DNA of 64,000 nucleotides from Danxiaibacter sp048498555 (lineage in GTDB: Bacteria; Bacteroidota; Bacteroidia; Chitinophagales; Chitinophagaceae): NCBI GenBank assembly GCA_048498555.1, contig JBEHXT010000004.1:1-64000 (forward strand), given 5' to 3'. Below the pieces are notes generated by a model. It was not told the origin of the DNA, made no database searches, and worked only from the letters and a program-made list of their open reading frames with translations. Position 1 is the first letter of the stretch, and the number at the start of each line of letters is the position of its first letter. The translations under genes and the position numbers were made by a program. This document shows, in pieces, positions 9,543-18,937 of the stretch.

Positions 9543-12077
9543 CTACTTGATAAATCTTGCTCTAAAAGACTCTTTTCCAATAGTTATCTCCACAAAATAA
9601 TAACCGGCAACAAGGTTTGCAACATTCATTATTGTTTTCCAACTGTTCGCTGCTTTAATATCATTTTCTTTTCGCGCAACAATCCTGCCATTCATGTCAA
9701 TAATATGCAGGCTAAGCTTGCCGGTTGCGCTATCATTCAGGTATACTCCAAGATAGGAATTAACAGGCACTGGCGCAAGTGTTAGGCCAGGCCTTGTAAC
9801 TATCTGTAATGATGGAGTCGTTATACTTCCTCCTCCCTGTTTTCTCAGTACCAAAATATGAATGCTATCTGCCGCAGAAGCGCCTCGCGAGTTATGAACA
9901 ATTAGCTTAAATACATATGCACCTTCAATGAGGTTTTTAATCGTTATTGCCTGCAGCGCAGAATCTGAAACGGAAAATCCTCCTGGGCCGGAAACACATT
10001 GCCAAAGGTACGAAACAATGCTATCCCCTGCAGAATACGAGTACCTGCCATCCAGCGAAAGCACATTGATAGGCAGAATAATTGTTGAACTGCCTGAAAT
10101 TACCGCAACAGGAGGATTGATGGGATTGGACTGATTAAGGGAAACATCGAATTTGAAAGTATCTCTAGCCATCCCGCCCTTGTCGTTTGTTACGGTTAAA
10201 CTGATCGTGTAAATACCTGTGCTCAGGTTACGGAGTACTATCGAAGGGCTTGAAGAATCTACAATGCTCACAGCTGAAGGCCCGGAAACAGCGCTCCACA
10301 AATATTTGCGGATGTTTCCGTTAAGATCGTAGGAAGACAAGCCTGTGAGTGTTACAGAATCGGCTGGCAACATCACAAGCGTATCGCCCTGGATAATGGC
10401 AACCGGCTCTTTTTGCAAAATTGCTCCGTTGGGCTTTACCATAAAACTAAAAGTATCCGACATAGCACCGCCCTGCGAATTGGTTACCGTTAACCCAACT
10501 GTATATCTTCCAACAACCAGGTGATTTATGTGTAGCAAATCCGCAGAGGGACTGCTCATGGAAAAACCCTGAGGCCCCGCTATATATTGCCATTTGTAAG
10601 AGGTAATCGTTGTAACTTTATCATAGGACGAGGCTCCACTAAGTATAATTGAATCGGTGGGTAAAGAAATGGAGGTATTACCTGTGATTATCGCTACCGG
10701 CTTTACCGGTGGGTGCACAACAAACCGGAATGTATCTGAGGCTATACCCGACCGGTTATCAGTAACAGTAAGCGCAAAACTATAAGTACCTTCTGCAAGG
10801 TAATGCAAACTCAAAACAGGTTTTGAAGTGTCTTTTACATTGGAATATACTGCAGGGCCAGACACCTGCTGCCATCCGTATGAAACGATATACCCATCTG
10901 TATCATGAGATTTCGTTCCATTAAGCGTAATGGAGTCAACCGGCAAATAAATAGAAGTATCTGCCGATATTATCGGAACAGGCAGCATATTCCTTACCAC
11001 CACCACGCGTTTATCGGTGCTAAACATAGCTCCAGAACTGGTTTTAATTGTCAGCCGGAAGGTGTACGTGCCTGCAACCAGGTTGGTAACGAGGGCCATC
11101 ACATCGGCCTGGCTTTGAAAAACGGGGCGTGTGGGGCCGTTCACATATTGCCATTCATAAGAAGCAATTGGCGTATGGTTAGCGCTGGTAGATGAACTTC
11201 CGTCAAGCAAAATCGTGTTGTCTGGAAGACGAACAGAATCCGGCGCATTAATACGTGGGTATAGCGAATCAACCGGCCGTGTAAACTGTAACATCCATTC
11301 GTACACATTCAACCCTCGTGGCCGTGTTGTAGGATTAAACATTTTTGACCATGCATCATGGCCATTCGCATCATACCTGTCGAGCAACGGTCTTGGCTGA
11401 TAGTCCATGGCTTTGAGACGGTTTACCCAATCTGTTGTGGTAGAAGGCAGCACAACATGGTCTCCATTGTTTACTGCGAACCAAATAGGAAGCTTGGTTT
11501 CGGTAAGATTTTTCAGCGGCACATCTCTTACTACAAGGTTTTGCGAAGCGGTTGCAAAAGCTGCAAACCTTTTGCCGCCCATAACAGAATCGGTGCAATA
11601 AAACATGGCGGTACCTCCTCCATAACTAAGCCCCATAATGTACATTCTGCTTTGGTCTATATTATAACGAGCAACACAAGTATCAATAAAATCATCAATC
11701 TCCGTCCATGTTCGTCCAGATACAGACAGCTGTGGGCATATTACTATGAACTGAAAAGTATCCTTATTAATACGAAATGACTCGGGAAACCTTTTTTGAG
11801 TAATCAGCCGTGGAATATCATTCTTCAGCAACTTTTTTAAATCATAAAAATCACCGTTGCCTATTTCACCAATGCCATGAATGTAAAATAACAACGGATA
11901 TTTTTTCGGAGATGTTGAGTCATACCCACGCGGCAAATATTCCCAATAGCCGCCTATATGTTTGGTTATACGAGCGGTGACCGGAGTAAATGTTTGGGCA
12001 GTTGTTTTAATAGAAAAAGCAACTACCAAAATGAGAAAAAAAGGCAAGTGAACTTTGCTGACGTAAAAGCTCTTCAT
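9543..12077 (-). CDS. Secreted alpha/beta-hydrolase with 5 PKD-like repeats and T9SS sorting domain
   Basis: An 844-residue paralogue of the protein encoded at 5105-9370 with the same order: signal peptide (1-27), alpha/beta-hydrolase (about 38-265), five PKD-like repeats (about 270-745) and a T9SS type A sorting domain (APVPVNSYLG onward, NLVAGYYFVEITIG). The likely triad is Ser151 (GLSYGGG), Asp206 (NNGDHV) and His240 (NGHDAW). Hydrolase domains of the two proteins share long near-identical blocks such as GYWEYLPRGY and IVICPQL. The 172-bp gap and common strand suggest tandem duplication and perhaps co-transcription. Differences lie mainly in repeat number, which would set how far the catalytic domain extends from the surface anchor. 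Substrate is unknown. Confidence 0.85.
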   Translation of the reverse strand: MKSFYVSKVHLPFFLILVVAFSIKTTAQTFTPVTARITKHIGGYWEYLPRGYDSTSPKKYPLLFYIHGIGEIGNGDFYDLKKLLKNDIPRLITQKRFPESFRINKDTFQFIVICPQLSVSGRTWTEIDDFIDTCVARYNIDQSRMYIMGLSYGGGTAMFYCTDSVMGGKRFAAFATASQNLVVRDVPLKNLTETKLPIWFAVNNGDHVVLPSTTTDWVNRLKAMDYQPRPLLDRYDANGHDAWSKMFNPTTRPRGLNVYEWMLQFTRPVDSLYPRINAPDSVRLPDNTILLDGSSSTSANHTPIASYEWQYVNGPTRPVFQSQADVMALVTNLVAGTYTFRLTIKTSSGAMFSTDKRVVVVRNMLPVPIISADTSIYLPVDSITLNGTKSHDTDGYIVSYGWQQVSGPAVYSNVKDTSKPVLSLHYLAEGTYSFALTVTDNRSGIASDTFRFVVHPPVKPVAIITGNTSISLPTDSIILSGASSYDKVTTITSYKWQYIAGPQGFSMSSPSADLLHINHLVVGRYTVGLTVTNSQGGAMSDTFSFMVKPNGAILQKEPVAIIQGDTLVMLPADSVTLTGLSSYDLNGNIRKYLWSAVSGPSAVSIVDSSSPSIVLRNLSTGIYTISLTVTNDKGGMARDTFKFDVSLNQSNPINPPVAVISGSSTIILPINVLSLDGRYSYSAGDSIVSYLWQCVSGPGGFSVSDSALQAITIKNLIEGAYVFKLIVHNSRGASAADSIHILVLRKQGGGSITTPSLQIVTRPGLTLAPVPVNSYLGVYLNDSATGKLSLHIIDMNGRIVARKENDIKAANSWKTIMNVANLVAGYYFVEITIGKESFRARFIK

Positions 12078-12247
12078 TCGATTTTATCATTTTTGTTAAA
12101 TGACCTGGACGAAGCAATCGGGGGGGAATTTTCTCAATTAAATATTGGATATAGCACTTCTCAGAGGGAGGAATAAATAAGCAGAAAATCGAGTTTTAAA
12201 AATAACATTTCTTTTATAATATGCATATTAAATTTCCGTTCTCACAC

Positions 12248-12276
12248 AAAAAATGCCGGCGTTTAGCCAGCATTTT
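12248..12276 (-). terminator. Intrinsic terminator after purM
   Basis: On the minus strand the sequence AAAATGCTGGC, loop TAAAC, GCCGGCATTTTTT forms a stem with one mismatch followed by a run of T. It lies 24 bp beyond the purM stop codon. Confidence 0.7.
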
Positions 12277-12299
12277 CATATATAAAAAATTAAATTAAT

Positions 12300-13472
12300 C
12301 TAATATTCGATAATATTGCCGTTTACTTTTAGCTGTAATTTCTTTTCTACAGCAGCTTCAACGTGTCCTACAATCTTTGCATCGATCTTAAAAGACGAAG
12401 CAATGGATATCATTTTTTCCGCAGCTTTTTCAGTCGTAAATATTTCCAGCCTGTGCCCCATATTAAACACCTGGTACATTTCTTTATCATCAGCTCCAGA
12501 GTTAGCCTGTATTAATTTAAATACAGGAGGTGCTTCAAATAAATTATCCTTTATAACTTTTAAAGGAGCCGGTAAATACTTCATACACTTGGTTTGTCCG
12601 CCGCCGCTGCAATGGATAACGCCATCTATTTCATCAAAATGATTATCCAGCAAAGCTTTCATTAATGGAGCGTATGTTCGGGTTGGGCTCAGTATCAATT
12701 TGCCTACATTAACATCTGTAAAACCCGGAACGTCAGCAGCATCGGTCATTCTGTTCTTTCCGATATAAACCACGTCTTTATTTAATGACGGTTCAAATGT
12801 TTCCGGAAAATTATCACCATAATATTTGCTCAACACATCGTGGCGCGCACTGGTTAAGCCGTTACTTCCAATTCCGCTGTTGTAAGCGGTTTCGTAGCTC
12901 GTTTGCCCTGCGCTTGAAAATCCAACTATAACGTTTCCTGCCTTTATATTGTTATTGGTGATGACTTTACTTTTGGGCCAGCGAGCCATCATTGTGCCAT
13001 TTACGGCGATGGTTCTTACCACATCTCCTACGTCCGCAGTTTCTCCGCCGAGGTATTGAATGTTTACACCGTATTTTTTCAATTCATCAAAAAACTCCTG
13101 TGTTCCGTTGATCACCTGCTCTAATACCTCACCTGGAATAATGGTTTTATTTCTGTCGATAGTGGACGAAAAAAGAAGATTATCACAAACGCCAACGCAC
13201 AACAGATCGTCAAGGTTCATAGCTACCGCATCTTGTGCAATACCCTTCCAAACTGAAATATCACCTGTTTCCTTCCAATACAAATAAGCAAGGATGCTTT
13301 TTGTTCCGGCTCCATCGGCGTGCATGATATTTACAAAATCATTGTCCTGTCCAATAAAATCAGGATACATTTTGCAAAAAGCATGTTCATATAAACCCTG
13401 GTCCAGCTTCTTAATAGCAGCGTGAACTTCCTCTTTTTGTGCAGAAACACCTCGTTGTGCGTATAAAGACAT
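12300..13472 (-). CDS. purM: Phosphoribosylformylglycinamidine cyclo-ligase (AIR synthetase)
   Basis: A 390-residue PurM/ThiL-superfamily protein of the long Bacteroidota type. It opens MSLYAQRGVSAQKEEV and contains the nucleotide and substrate segments MHADGAGTKS, QDAVAMNLDDLLCVG, YLGGETADVGD and VIHCSGGGQTKC. PurM makes aminoimidazole ribonucleotide from FGAM with ATP in de novo purine synthesis, in the cytosol. Length and lack of a closing ring motif rule out ThiL, which is separately present at 55446-56474. It stands alone, not in a pur operon. A match to the Bacteroidota -7 element (TACATTTG on the minus strand, 13495-13502) lies 23 bp upstream of the ATG. Confidence 0.92.
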   Translation of the reverse strand: MSLYAQRGVSAQKEEVHAAIKKLDQGLYEHAFCKMYPDFIGQDNDFVNIMHADGAGTKSILAYLYWKETGDISVWKGIAQDAVAMNLDDLLCVGVCDNLLFSSTIDRNKTIIPGEVLEQVINGTQEFFDELKKYGVNIQYLGGETADVGDVVRTIAVNGTMMARWPKSKVITNNNIKAGNVIVGFSSAGQTSYETAYNSGIGSNGLTSARHDVLSKYYGDNFPETFEPSLNKDVVYIGKNRMTDAADVPGFTDVNVGKLILSPTRTYAPLMKALLDNHFDEIDGVIHCSGGGQTKCMKYLPAPLKVIKDNLFEAPPVFKLIQANSGADDKEMYQVFNMGHRLEIFTTEKAAEKMISIASSFKIDAKIVGHVEAAVEKKLQLKVNGNIIEY

Positions 13473-13818
13473 CTATTTTTTAATTGAATTGGTGCAAATG
13501 TACAATTCAAATATTAATCGGAGGTAAGGTGGGGAAATGGATCAGCTAACTCGTTCGAAATTAGTTGAATCGGCTACGGGTGCAACCTTGTTCAATTTCC
13601 AATATCAACTCAGAATCCGGAGGTTTTTTCAAAATTATTCTTCCGAGCAACAAACTCAATCGTTTGCGTAAAAGTTAAAAATACGTTTAAAAAAAGTTAA
13701 AAGTAAATAAATTTGAGGCTTGTCATTGGTACGCTAACCGCATCGCTTTTGTTAAGGTCTAATCGCTTTTACAAACAGGTAAGCCGTACCATTTTTTTTA
13801 ACAGCAAGATTAATAAGA
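13473..13818. other. Intergenic region between divergent purM and susC
   Basis: 346 bp without a gene. It holds the purM -7 match at 13495-13502 (minus strand) and a -7 match TAAATTTG at 13708-13715 (plus strand) about 100 bp before susC, in an AT-rich tract containing GTTAAAA repeats. No -33 TTG at the preferred spacing was found for either, so both are tentative. No RNA gene seen. Confidence 0.45.
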
Positions 13819-16800
13819 ATGAGAAAATTGAACCAACACAAACGGGTGCTTGTGTGCCTGCTTGCATGTTTGAGTATTTGCTCCTTACATGCGCAGCAAA
13901 ATGCCATTCGGGGAAAAGTGACGAACTCTAAAGGAGAACCGGTCCCCGGAGCAAATGTTATTATTAAAGAAACTAAAAAGGGAACTTTTACTGCGCAGGA
14001 TGGAACTTATTCCATCAACCCTTCAACTAACCCGACAGACCAAACACTAGTCTTTTCCTCAACCGGGTATGTTGAAAAAGAAGAGCCAATAAATAGCCGC
14101 ACGGTAATAGACGTTGTACTGCAGGACCAAACCAATAAACTGGACGAAGTACTGGTTGTTGCATATGGCACGGCTAAAAAATCTACCTATACTGGTTCGG
14201 CCGTTACTATTAACTCAGAAAAAATAAGCAAGATTTCGGGTTCAGGTTTTGCCGAGACGTTACAGGGTATGAGTGCCGGAGTAAACGTGGTAAACAATGA
14301 AGGTAACCCGGGCGGCGATACACGTATTCAGATACGCGGGATTGGTTCGATGAGTGCATCCGCAAATCCTTTGTACGTGGTTGATGGTATGCCTTACGAT
14401 GGCAAGCTGACTTCCATATCACCCAGCGATATTGAATCAATGACTGTTTTGAAAGATGCTGCCGCCGCTTCTTTGTATGGTTCACGCGCCGCAAATGGTG
14501 TAATTGTAATTACGACTAAAAAAGGTAAGGCCGGCCAGTTGAGAATTAATTTTAAAAGTGCCCTGGGTACATCTGACCTTGCCGTAAAAAATCCTACAAA
14601 GGCGAATCCTTACCAGCAATTAACCAACACATGGGAAGGTTTGTATAATGACCAATTCTATAAATATGGCCAGACAGATGCATTTGCAAGACAATTTGCG
14701 ACAGACAACGTATTGCCAAGATTGTTAAAGAAAACATTTGACTCTAATGGACAACCTATTTATGTTTCACCGTTTAAATACATAAACGAAGATTATGTGT
14801 TGACGACCGGTGAAATAAACCCCGATTTGAAAATGGCGTGGAACCCTGCTGATTACGATGCGTATGGCGCAGTGTACAGCCGTAAGCTTCGCCAGGATTA
14901 TAGCATGGATGTAAGCGGTGCCAGCAAAGACGGTAAAACCAATTACTTTTTTTCAACATCGTATTTAGATGACAAGGGCTATGGGCTTACACAGTATTAT
15001 AAACGCTATGGATTCCGCGCCAATATTTCCACACAGGTAACCAACTGGCTGGAAGTGGGCGGCAACATGGCTTATAGCAATTCACGCCAAAACACTTCGG
15101 GCTTTATCCGCGCACTGGTATTTTCATCCACAATAGCTTCGCCCTGGTTAAGGAACAAGGATAATACGGATTGGGTGTATTCAGAAAAAACAGGCATCAG
15201 AATGCTTGATTTCGGAACTTATGTAAATAATTTCTTTGGCGCTCAGCCCTTATCAGGATCTGGCGATTATTGGAACAACCCGAATGATTTCGACTTCAAT
15301 AACGTTTTAGGAAGCATGATTTCTTCACGCTTTTATGCCAGTGCAAAATTGCCGTTTGATATTAAGTTCAGGACCAACATTAGCATAGACGATAACCTTG
15401 CACAAAATATAAGTTATGGTTCTGCTGTGCACGGCGGTGATCAATTAGCACCTTATGGTGTTACTGTTAAAACCAACGGTGGAACTGCTTCAAGAGATAA
15501 CAACCGCATCACTTCACTTACCTGGAATAACCTGTTAACGTATGATAAAAGATTCGGAAACCATTCGTTGAATGTATTGGCGGGACAGGAGTTATATTCC
15601 TACAGGGAATTATATAACTCCGCTTATGGTGAAGGTATTATGCAGTTGGGGCAGTTTGAACTGGCCTCTACTACCAAAAACTGGTCAAACAGTTCTTATA
15701 AAAACATGTATGGCCTATTAAGCTTTTTGGGTAAAGTAGACTACGGCTTTATGGATAAATATTATTTATCTGCGAGCGTGAGAAGCGATGGCTCTTCCAA
15801 GTTTTCAAAAAACAACCGCTGGGGTAACTTTTTCTCTGCCGGTGCTTCATGGAAATTATCTCAGGAAGCATTCATAAAGAACATCAAATGGATTGATTTC
15901 ATGTCTCTCAGAGCCAGCTATGGTACCTCTGGAAACGACAAGCTTCAGGATCAGTCAGGTAATATGATTTACTATGCTTACCAGGGCACGTACAAAAATG
16001 ATAATATGTACAACATCCCTGGTTTAAATCCAGCTACAATACCAACCCCAAATCTTAAATGGGAAAAAAATGCGCAGTTTAACGCTGCTGTGGATTTTAA
16101 ATTATTCCATTTCCTGAATGGTACAGTTGAGTACTATGAGCGTAAATCAAAAGACCTGTTATATCGTCAACCAATTCCATTGGCTGGCCAGGTTGGTGGT
16201 GTAATACAATATAATACTAACCTGGGCGATATCTCTAATCGTGGTTTTGAGATTACGCTCGGCGCAACTGCTATTAACAAAGCTAATTTCAGATGGAATA
16301 TTGACGCCAACTGGTCTTCATTAACCAACAAAGTAACTTACCTGCCAGGTGATCCTTTCCTTTTTACAGAAAGAGTTGCTTCGTACAGGATGGAGAAAGG
16401 GCATTCACGTTATGAATTTTATATGCCAAGCTCTGCAGGTGTAGATCCTAAAACGGGCAACGCGCTTTACTGGATCACTGATGCATCTGGCAAAAAAGTA
16501 ACTACTGATAACTTCAGCAATGTGACTGCCAACGACTATGCATGGCAGGGTTCTCCATTGCCAAAAGGATACGGCGCAATTACCAACAGTTTTCAATACA
16601 AAGGATTTGATGCTTCATTTATGTTCTATTATTCTTATGGATCAAAAATGTTTGACTATACCTATATGGAGCGCGTAACCTTACGCGGTGGAGTTGGTGT
16701 AATACAGGATTTAGTTGGAGACAGATGGAGAAAACCCGGAGACAATGCTTTATTGCCACGTTGGTCTGCTGATGATTATGGAAGCACACGTAAGGCTACC

Positions 16801-17073
16801 AACTTCTGGATATTCAATAACGATTATGTAAGGTTGAGAAACCTTAGCCTTGGCTATACATTCCCCAAACAATGGTTGCAAAAAGCTGGCATCTCCAGGT
16901 TGAGAATATATGCATCCGGTGATAACCTGTTAACTTTTGGAAGCGCAAAACGCCGTTACTCGGACCCTGAAACAGGTGTTACCGGTAATAACTACAACGG
17001 AAATAGTGTTACAGACAATGGCTACCCAGGCTCAAGAAGAGTTTACATGGGCGGAGTACAAATTTCTTTATAA
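13819..17073 (+). CDS. susC: SusC/RagA family TonB-linked outer membrane receptor
   Basis: A 1084-residue protein with signal peptide (ending SICSLHAQ, about residue 25), a carboxypeptidase-D-like regulatory domain (IRGKVTNSKGEPVPGANVII, about 28-110) and the TonB plug (VLVVAYGTAKKSTYTGS, then RIQIRGIGSMSASANPLYVVDGMP and VLKDAAAASLYGSRAANGV). A long beta-barrel ends in an aromatic-rich strand. SusC proteins import glycans or peptides with a SusD lipoprotein lid, powered by TonB-ExbBD. The SusD gene follows after 20 bp. No glycoside hydrolase, protease or sigma/anti-sigma pair is adjacent, so the cargo cannot be inferred from context. Confidence 0.95.
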   Translation: MRKLNQHKRVLVCLLACLSICSLHAQQNAIRGKVTNSKGEPVPGANVIIKETKKGTFTAQDGTYSINPSTNPTDQTLVFSSTGYVEKEEPINSRTVIDVVLQDQTNKLDEVLVVAYGTAKKSTYTGSAVTINSEKISKISGSGFAETLQGMSAGVNVVNNEGNPGGDTRIQIRGIGSMSASANPLYVVDGMPYDGKLTSISPSDIESMTVLKDAAAASLYGSRAANGVIVITTKKGKAGQLRINFKSALGTSDLAVKNPTKANPYQQLTNTWEGLYNDQFYKYGQTDAFARQFATDNVLPRLLKKTFDSNGQPIYVSPFKYINEDYVLTTGEINPDLKMAWNPADYDAYGAVYSRKLRQDYSMDVSGASKDGKTNYFFSTSYLDDKGYGLTQYYKRYGFRANISTQVTNWLEVGGNMAYSNSRQNTSGFIRALVFSSTIASPWLRNKDNTDWVYSEKTGIRMLDFGTYVNNFFGAQPLSGSGDYWNNPNDFDFNNVLGSMISSRFYASAKLPFDIKFRTNISIDDNLAQNISYGSAVHGGDQLAPYGVTVKTNGGTASRDNNRITSLTWNNLLTYDKRFGNHSLNVLAGQELYSYRELYNSAYGEGIMQLGQFELASTTKNWSNSSYKNMYGLLSFLGKVDYGFMDKYYLSASVRSDGSSKFSKNNRWGNFFSAGASWKLSQEAFIKNIKWIDFMSLRASYGTSGNDKLQDQSGNMIYYAYQGTYKNDNMYNIPGLNPATIPTPNLKWEKNAQFNAAVDFKLFHFLNGTVEYYERKSKDLLYRQPIPLAGQVGGVIQYNTNLGDISNRGFEITLGATAINKANFRWNIDANWSSLTNKVTYLPGDPFLFTERVASYRMEKGHSRYEFYMPSSAGVDPKTGNALYWITDASGKKVTTDNFSNVTANDYAWQGSPLPKGYGAITNSFQYKGFDASFMFYYSYGSKMFDYTYMERVTLRGGVGVIQDLVGDRWRKPGDNALLPRWSADDYGSTRKATNFWIFNNDYVRLRNLSLGYTFPKQWLQKAGISRLRIYASGDNLLTFGSAKRRYSDPETGVTGNNYNGNSVTDNGYPGSRRVYMGGVQISL

Positions 17074-17093
17074 CCAATTAACGCGAATTCAAG

Positions 17094-18713
17094 ATGCAAA
17101 AAAATATAAGATCATTTCAATTGATTGCGCTGCTTGTCACAGCTCTATCTTTTACAGCGTGCAAAAAACTGCTGGATACAAGTTCATCAACGGATATTTC
17201 TGATAAGATGGCAGAAACCACTACTACCAACTTAAATATGATCCTGACCTCTACCTACCGTGAGTTATTTTTTAATATACAAGGTAGTCAGAATGCAGGC
17301 GCTCAATATTTGCCTGGCGGCGACGGTGTTTACGCAGGTTTAACAGGGCTGCAAATGTATGTTGATATTGGAGGTGCTGATATATTGAGCCATACCAATA
17401 TGGGTTATAACCCCGTAACAACCTATAAGTATGATCCGGTAAAAACACAATTTACAGGTAATGCAAGCGCTATCTGGCAGGCAATGTACCTGTGCATTAA
17501 CCAGGCAAACATCATCCTGGACAATATTGACGCAACTGCTGGTGATCCTGATCTTAAAGATCAAATTAAAGGACAGGCATTAGCCATTCGCGGCTTGTGT
17601 TACTTTCATTTAATTCAGAACTATCAGCAGACGTATATTATCGCTAAAAATAAGCCCGGTGTAATTTTACGTACCTCTTCAACGCAGGATAATAATTCAC
17701 CACGTTCAAGTGTTGAAGAATGTTATGCGCAAATTGTGAGCGATTTAAAAGGCGCCAAAGAAAACCTCGCTAAATTTTCACGCACCAATAAATGGACGAT
17801 TGACAAAACAATTGTATCTGGCATTTTAGCCCGCGTTTATTTGGTAATGAATGACTGGACCAATGCGTTGGCTGAAGCAACAACTGTTTATAACCAGTAC
17901 AGCCAGCTGATGACACGTGCCCAGTTCAGAAGTGGCTTTGATGATGCTATTACCAACAATTATGCAGAAGTGGCATGGGCAGTACCATTTACCAGCACAG
18001 ATAATTTAGGCGGTGAAACTCAGTTCAACTTTTGGTATAATCAGGATGCTTCTTATGGCGAAGGATACTCCGATGGGCCTATCTATAGTTTTCTTGATCT
18101 TTTTGCCGATGGTGAATTTGAAAAACTATTTGAAAAAACAGATGACAGGTACCAGTTCTGGAAACGCACTAACAATGCAAGCGCTGAAATCAATACCAAA
18201 TGGGCATACGATAAGTATAAACATTATGGCGACGGCAACGGCGCGGTAGCAAGCAACACACGCCCGGAGGTAACATTAATGCGCGGAGCAGAAATGTTGT
18301 TGATTATGGCCGAAGCATCTGCACAATTAAATGACGGAAACGCGTTGACAGATTTGAACAATCTGCAAAAAGCACGCGGCGTTAAAAATCTAACCAATGC
18401 CAATGGCAAAGATTTGTTGGAAGCCATTTATGTTGAAAGACGTAAAGAGCTTTTGTGTGAAGGTGTAACAGGTATCTATGATTTATTGCGTTTGCAAAAA
18501 CCGTTGATCCGTAAATGCCAAACGCCTACCTATGTGGAGGGCCATTATACATGGGGAGTATCCTTCCTTGATGGTTATAATGCTTCTGCCGCAAACCCGG
18601 TTGGTACAATCCCTTCGAACGATTACCGCTTTATATGCCAGATTCCGCAATTGGAATTTGCTAACAATAAAGCACTGACTGCGGCCGATCAAAACCCCTT
18701 CCAGGGGCAATAA
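17094..18713 (+). CDS. susD: SusD/RagB family nutrient-binding lipoprotein
   Basis: A 539-residue lipoprotein (lipobox around FTACKK, Cys at residue 23). It carries the SusD TPR-like scaffold with AIWQAMYLCINQANIILDNID, IKGQALAIRGLCYFHLIQNY and the C-terminal region (TLMRGAEMLLIMAEASAQLN, YVERRKELLCEGVTGIYDLLRL) in which family members bind substrate. It forms the hinged lid over the SusC barrel on the outer membrane. Co-transcribed with susC and closed by a strong terminator at 18731-18766. Confidence 0.95.
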   Translation: MQKNIRSFQLIALLVTALSFTACKKLLDTSSSTDISDKMAETTTTNLNMILTSTYRELFFNIQGSQNAGAQYLPGGDGVYAGLTGLQMYVDIGGADILSHTNMGYNPVTTYKYDPVKTQFTGNASAIWQAMYLCINQANIILDNIDATAGDPDLKDQIKGQALAIRGLCYFHLIQNYQQTYIIAKNKPGVILRTSSTQDNNSPRSSVEECYAQIVSDLKGAKENLAKFSRTNKWTIDKTIVSGILARVYLVMNDWTNALAEATTVYNQYSQLMTRAQFRSGFDDAITNNYAEVAWAVPFTSTDNLGGETQFNFWYNQDASYGEGYSDGPIYSFLDLFADGEFEKLFEKTDDRYQFWKRTNNASAEINTKWAYDKYKHYGDGNGAVASNTRPEVTLMRGAEMLLIMAEASAQLNDGNALTDLNNLQKARGVKNLTNANGKDLLEAIYVERRKELLCEGVTGIYDLLRLQKPLIRKCQTPTYVEGHYTWGVSFLDGYNASAANPVGTIPSNDYRFICQIPQLEFANNKALTAADQNPFQGQ

Positions 18714-18730
18714 GCCAAAAATTTTATAAT

Positions 18731-18766
18731 AAAAAAGCCGTTAGCAAACACTAACGGCTTTTTTAT
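18731..18766 (+). terminator. Intrinsic terminator after susCD
   Basis: A 13-bp perfect stem (AAAAAGCCGTTAG / CTAACGGCTTTTT) with loop CAAACA and a T run, 18 bp beyond the SusD stop codon. The A-rich left flank could let it work on both strands. Confidence 0.9.
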
Positions 18767-18920
18767 GCGAGAATAAATCGCGCGTTTTCAGGAAGCTACG
18801 CAAAATGGGAATGTCTTTAATTAAGCGCTTCTAACTTCTTAATTCGTAGGTTTTAACAACACCACCTAGCTGCCAAAAGCCAATATTCAAATTTTCGACC
18901 ACGATTGCAACAGTTTCTCT

Positions 18921-18928
18921 TAGTTTTG
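18921..18928 (+). promoter_or_regulatory. -7 promoter element of ribF
   Basis: TAGTTTTG matches the Bacteroidota -7 consensus TAnnTTTG exactly. It ends 9 bp before the ATG at 18938, which implies a very short leader and argues against the upstream in-frame TTG at 18905. No -33 TTG at 19-bp spacing is present. Confidence 0.45.
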
Positions 18929-18937
18929 CGCCCAATT

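Noticed and set aside
11358..11780. 140-codon open frame on the plus strand inside the 844-residue hydrolase gene
   Set aside because: Antisense to the catalytic domain; no homology recognised.
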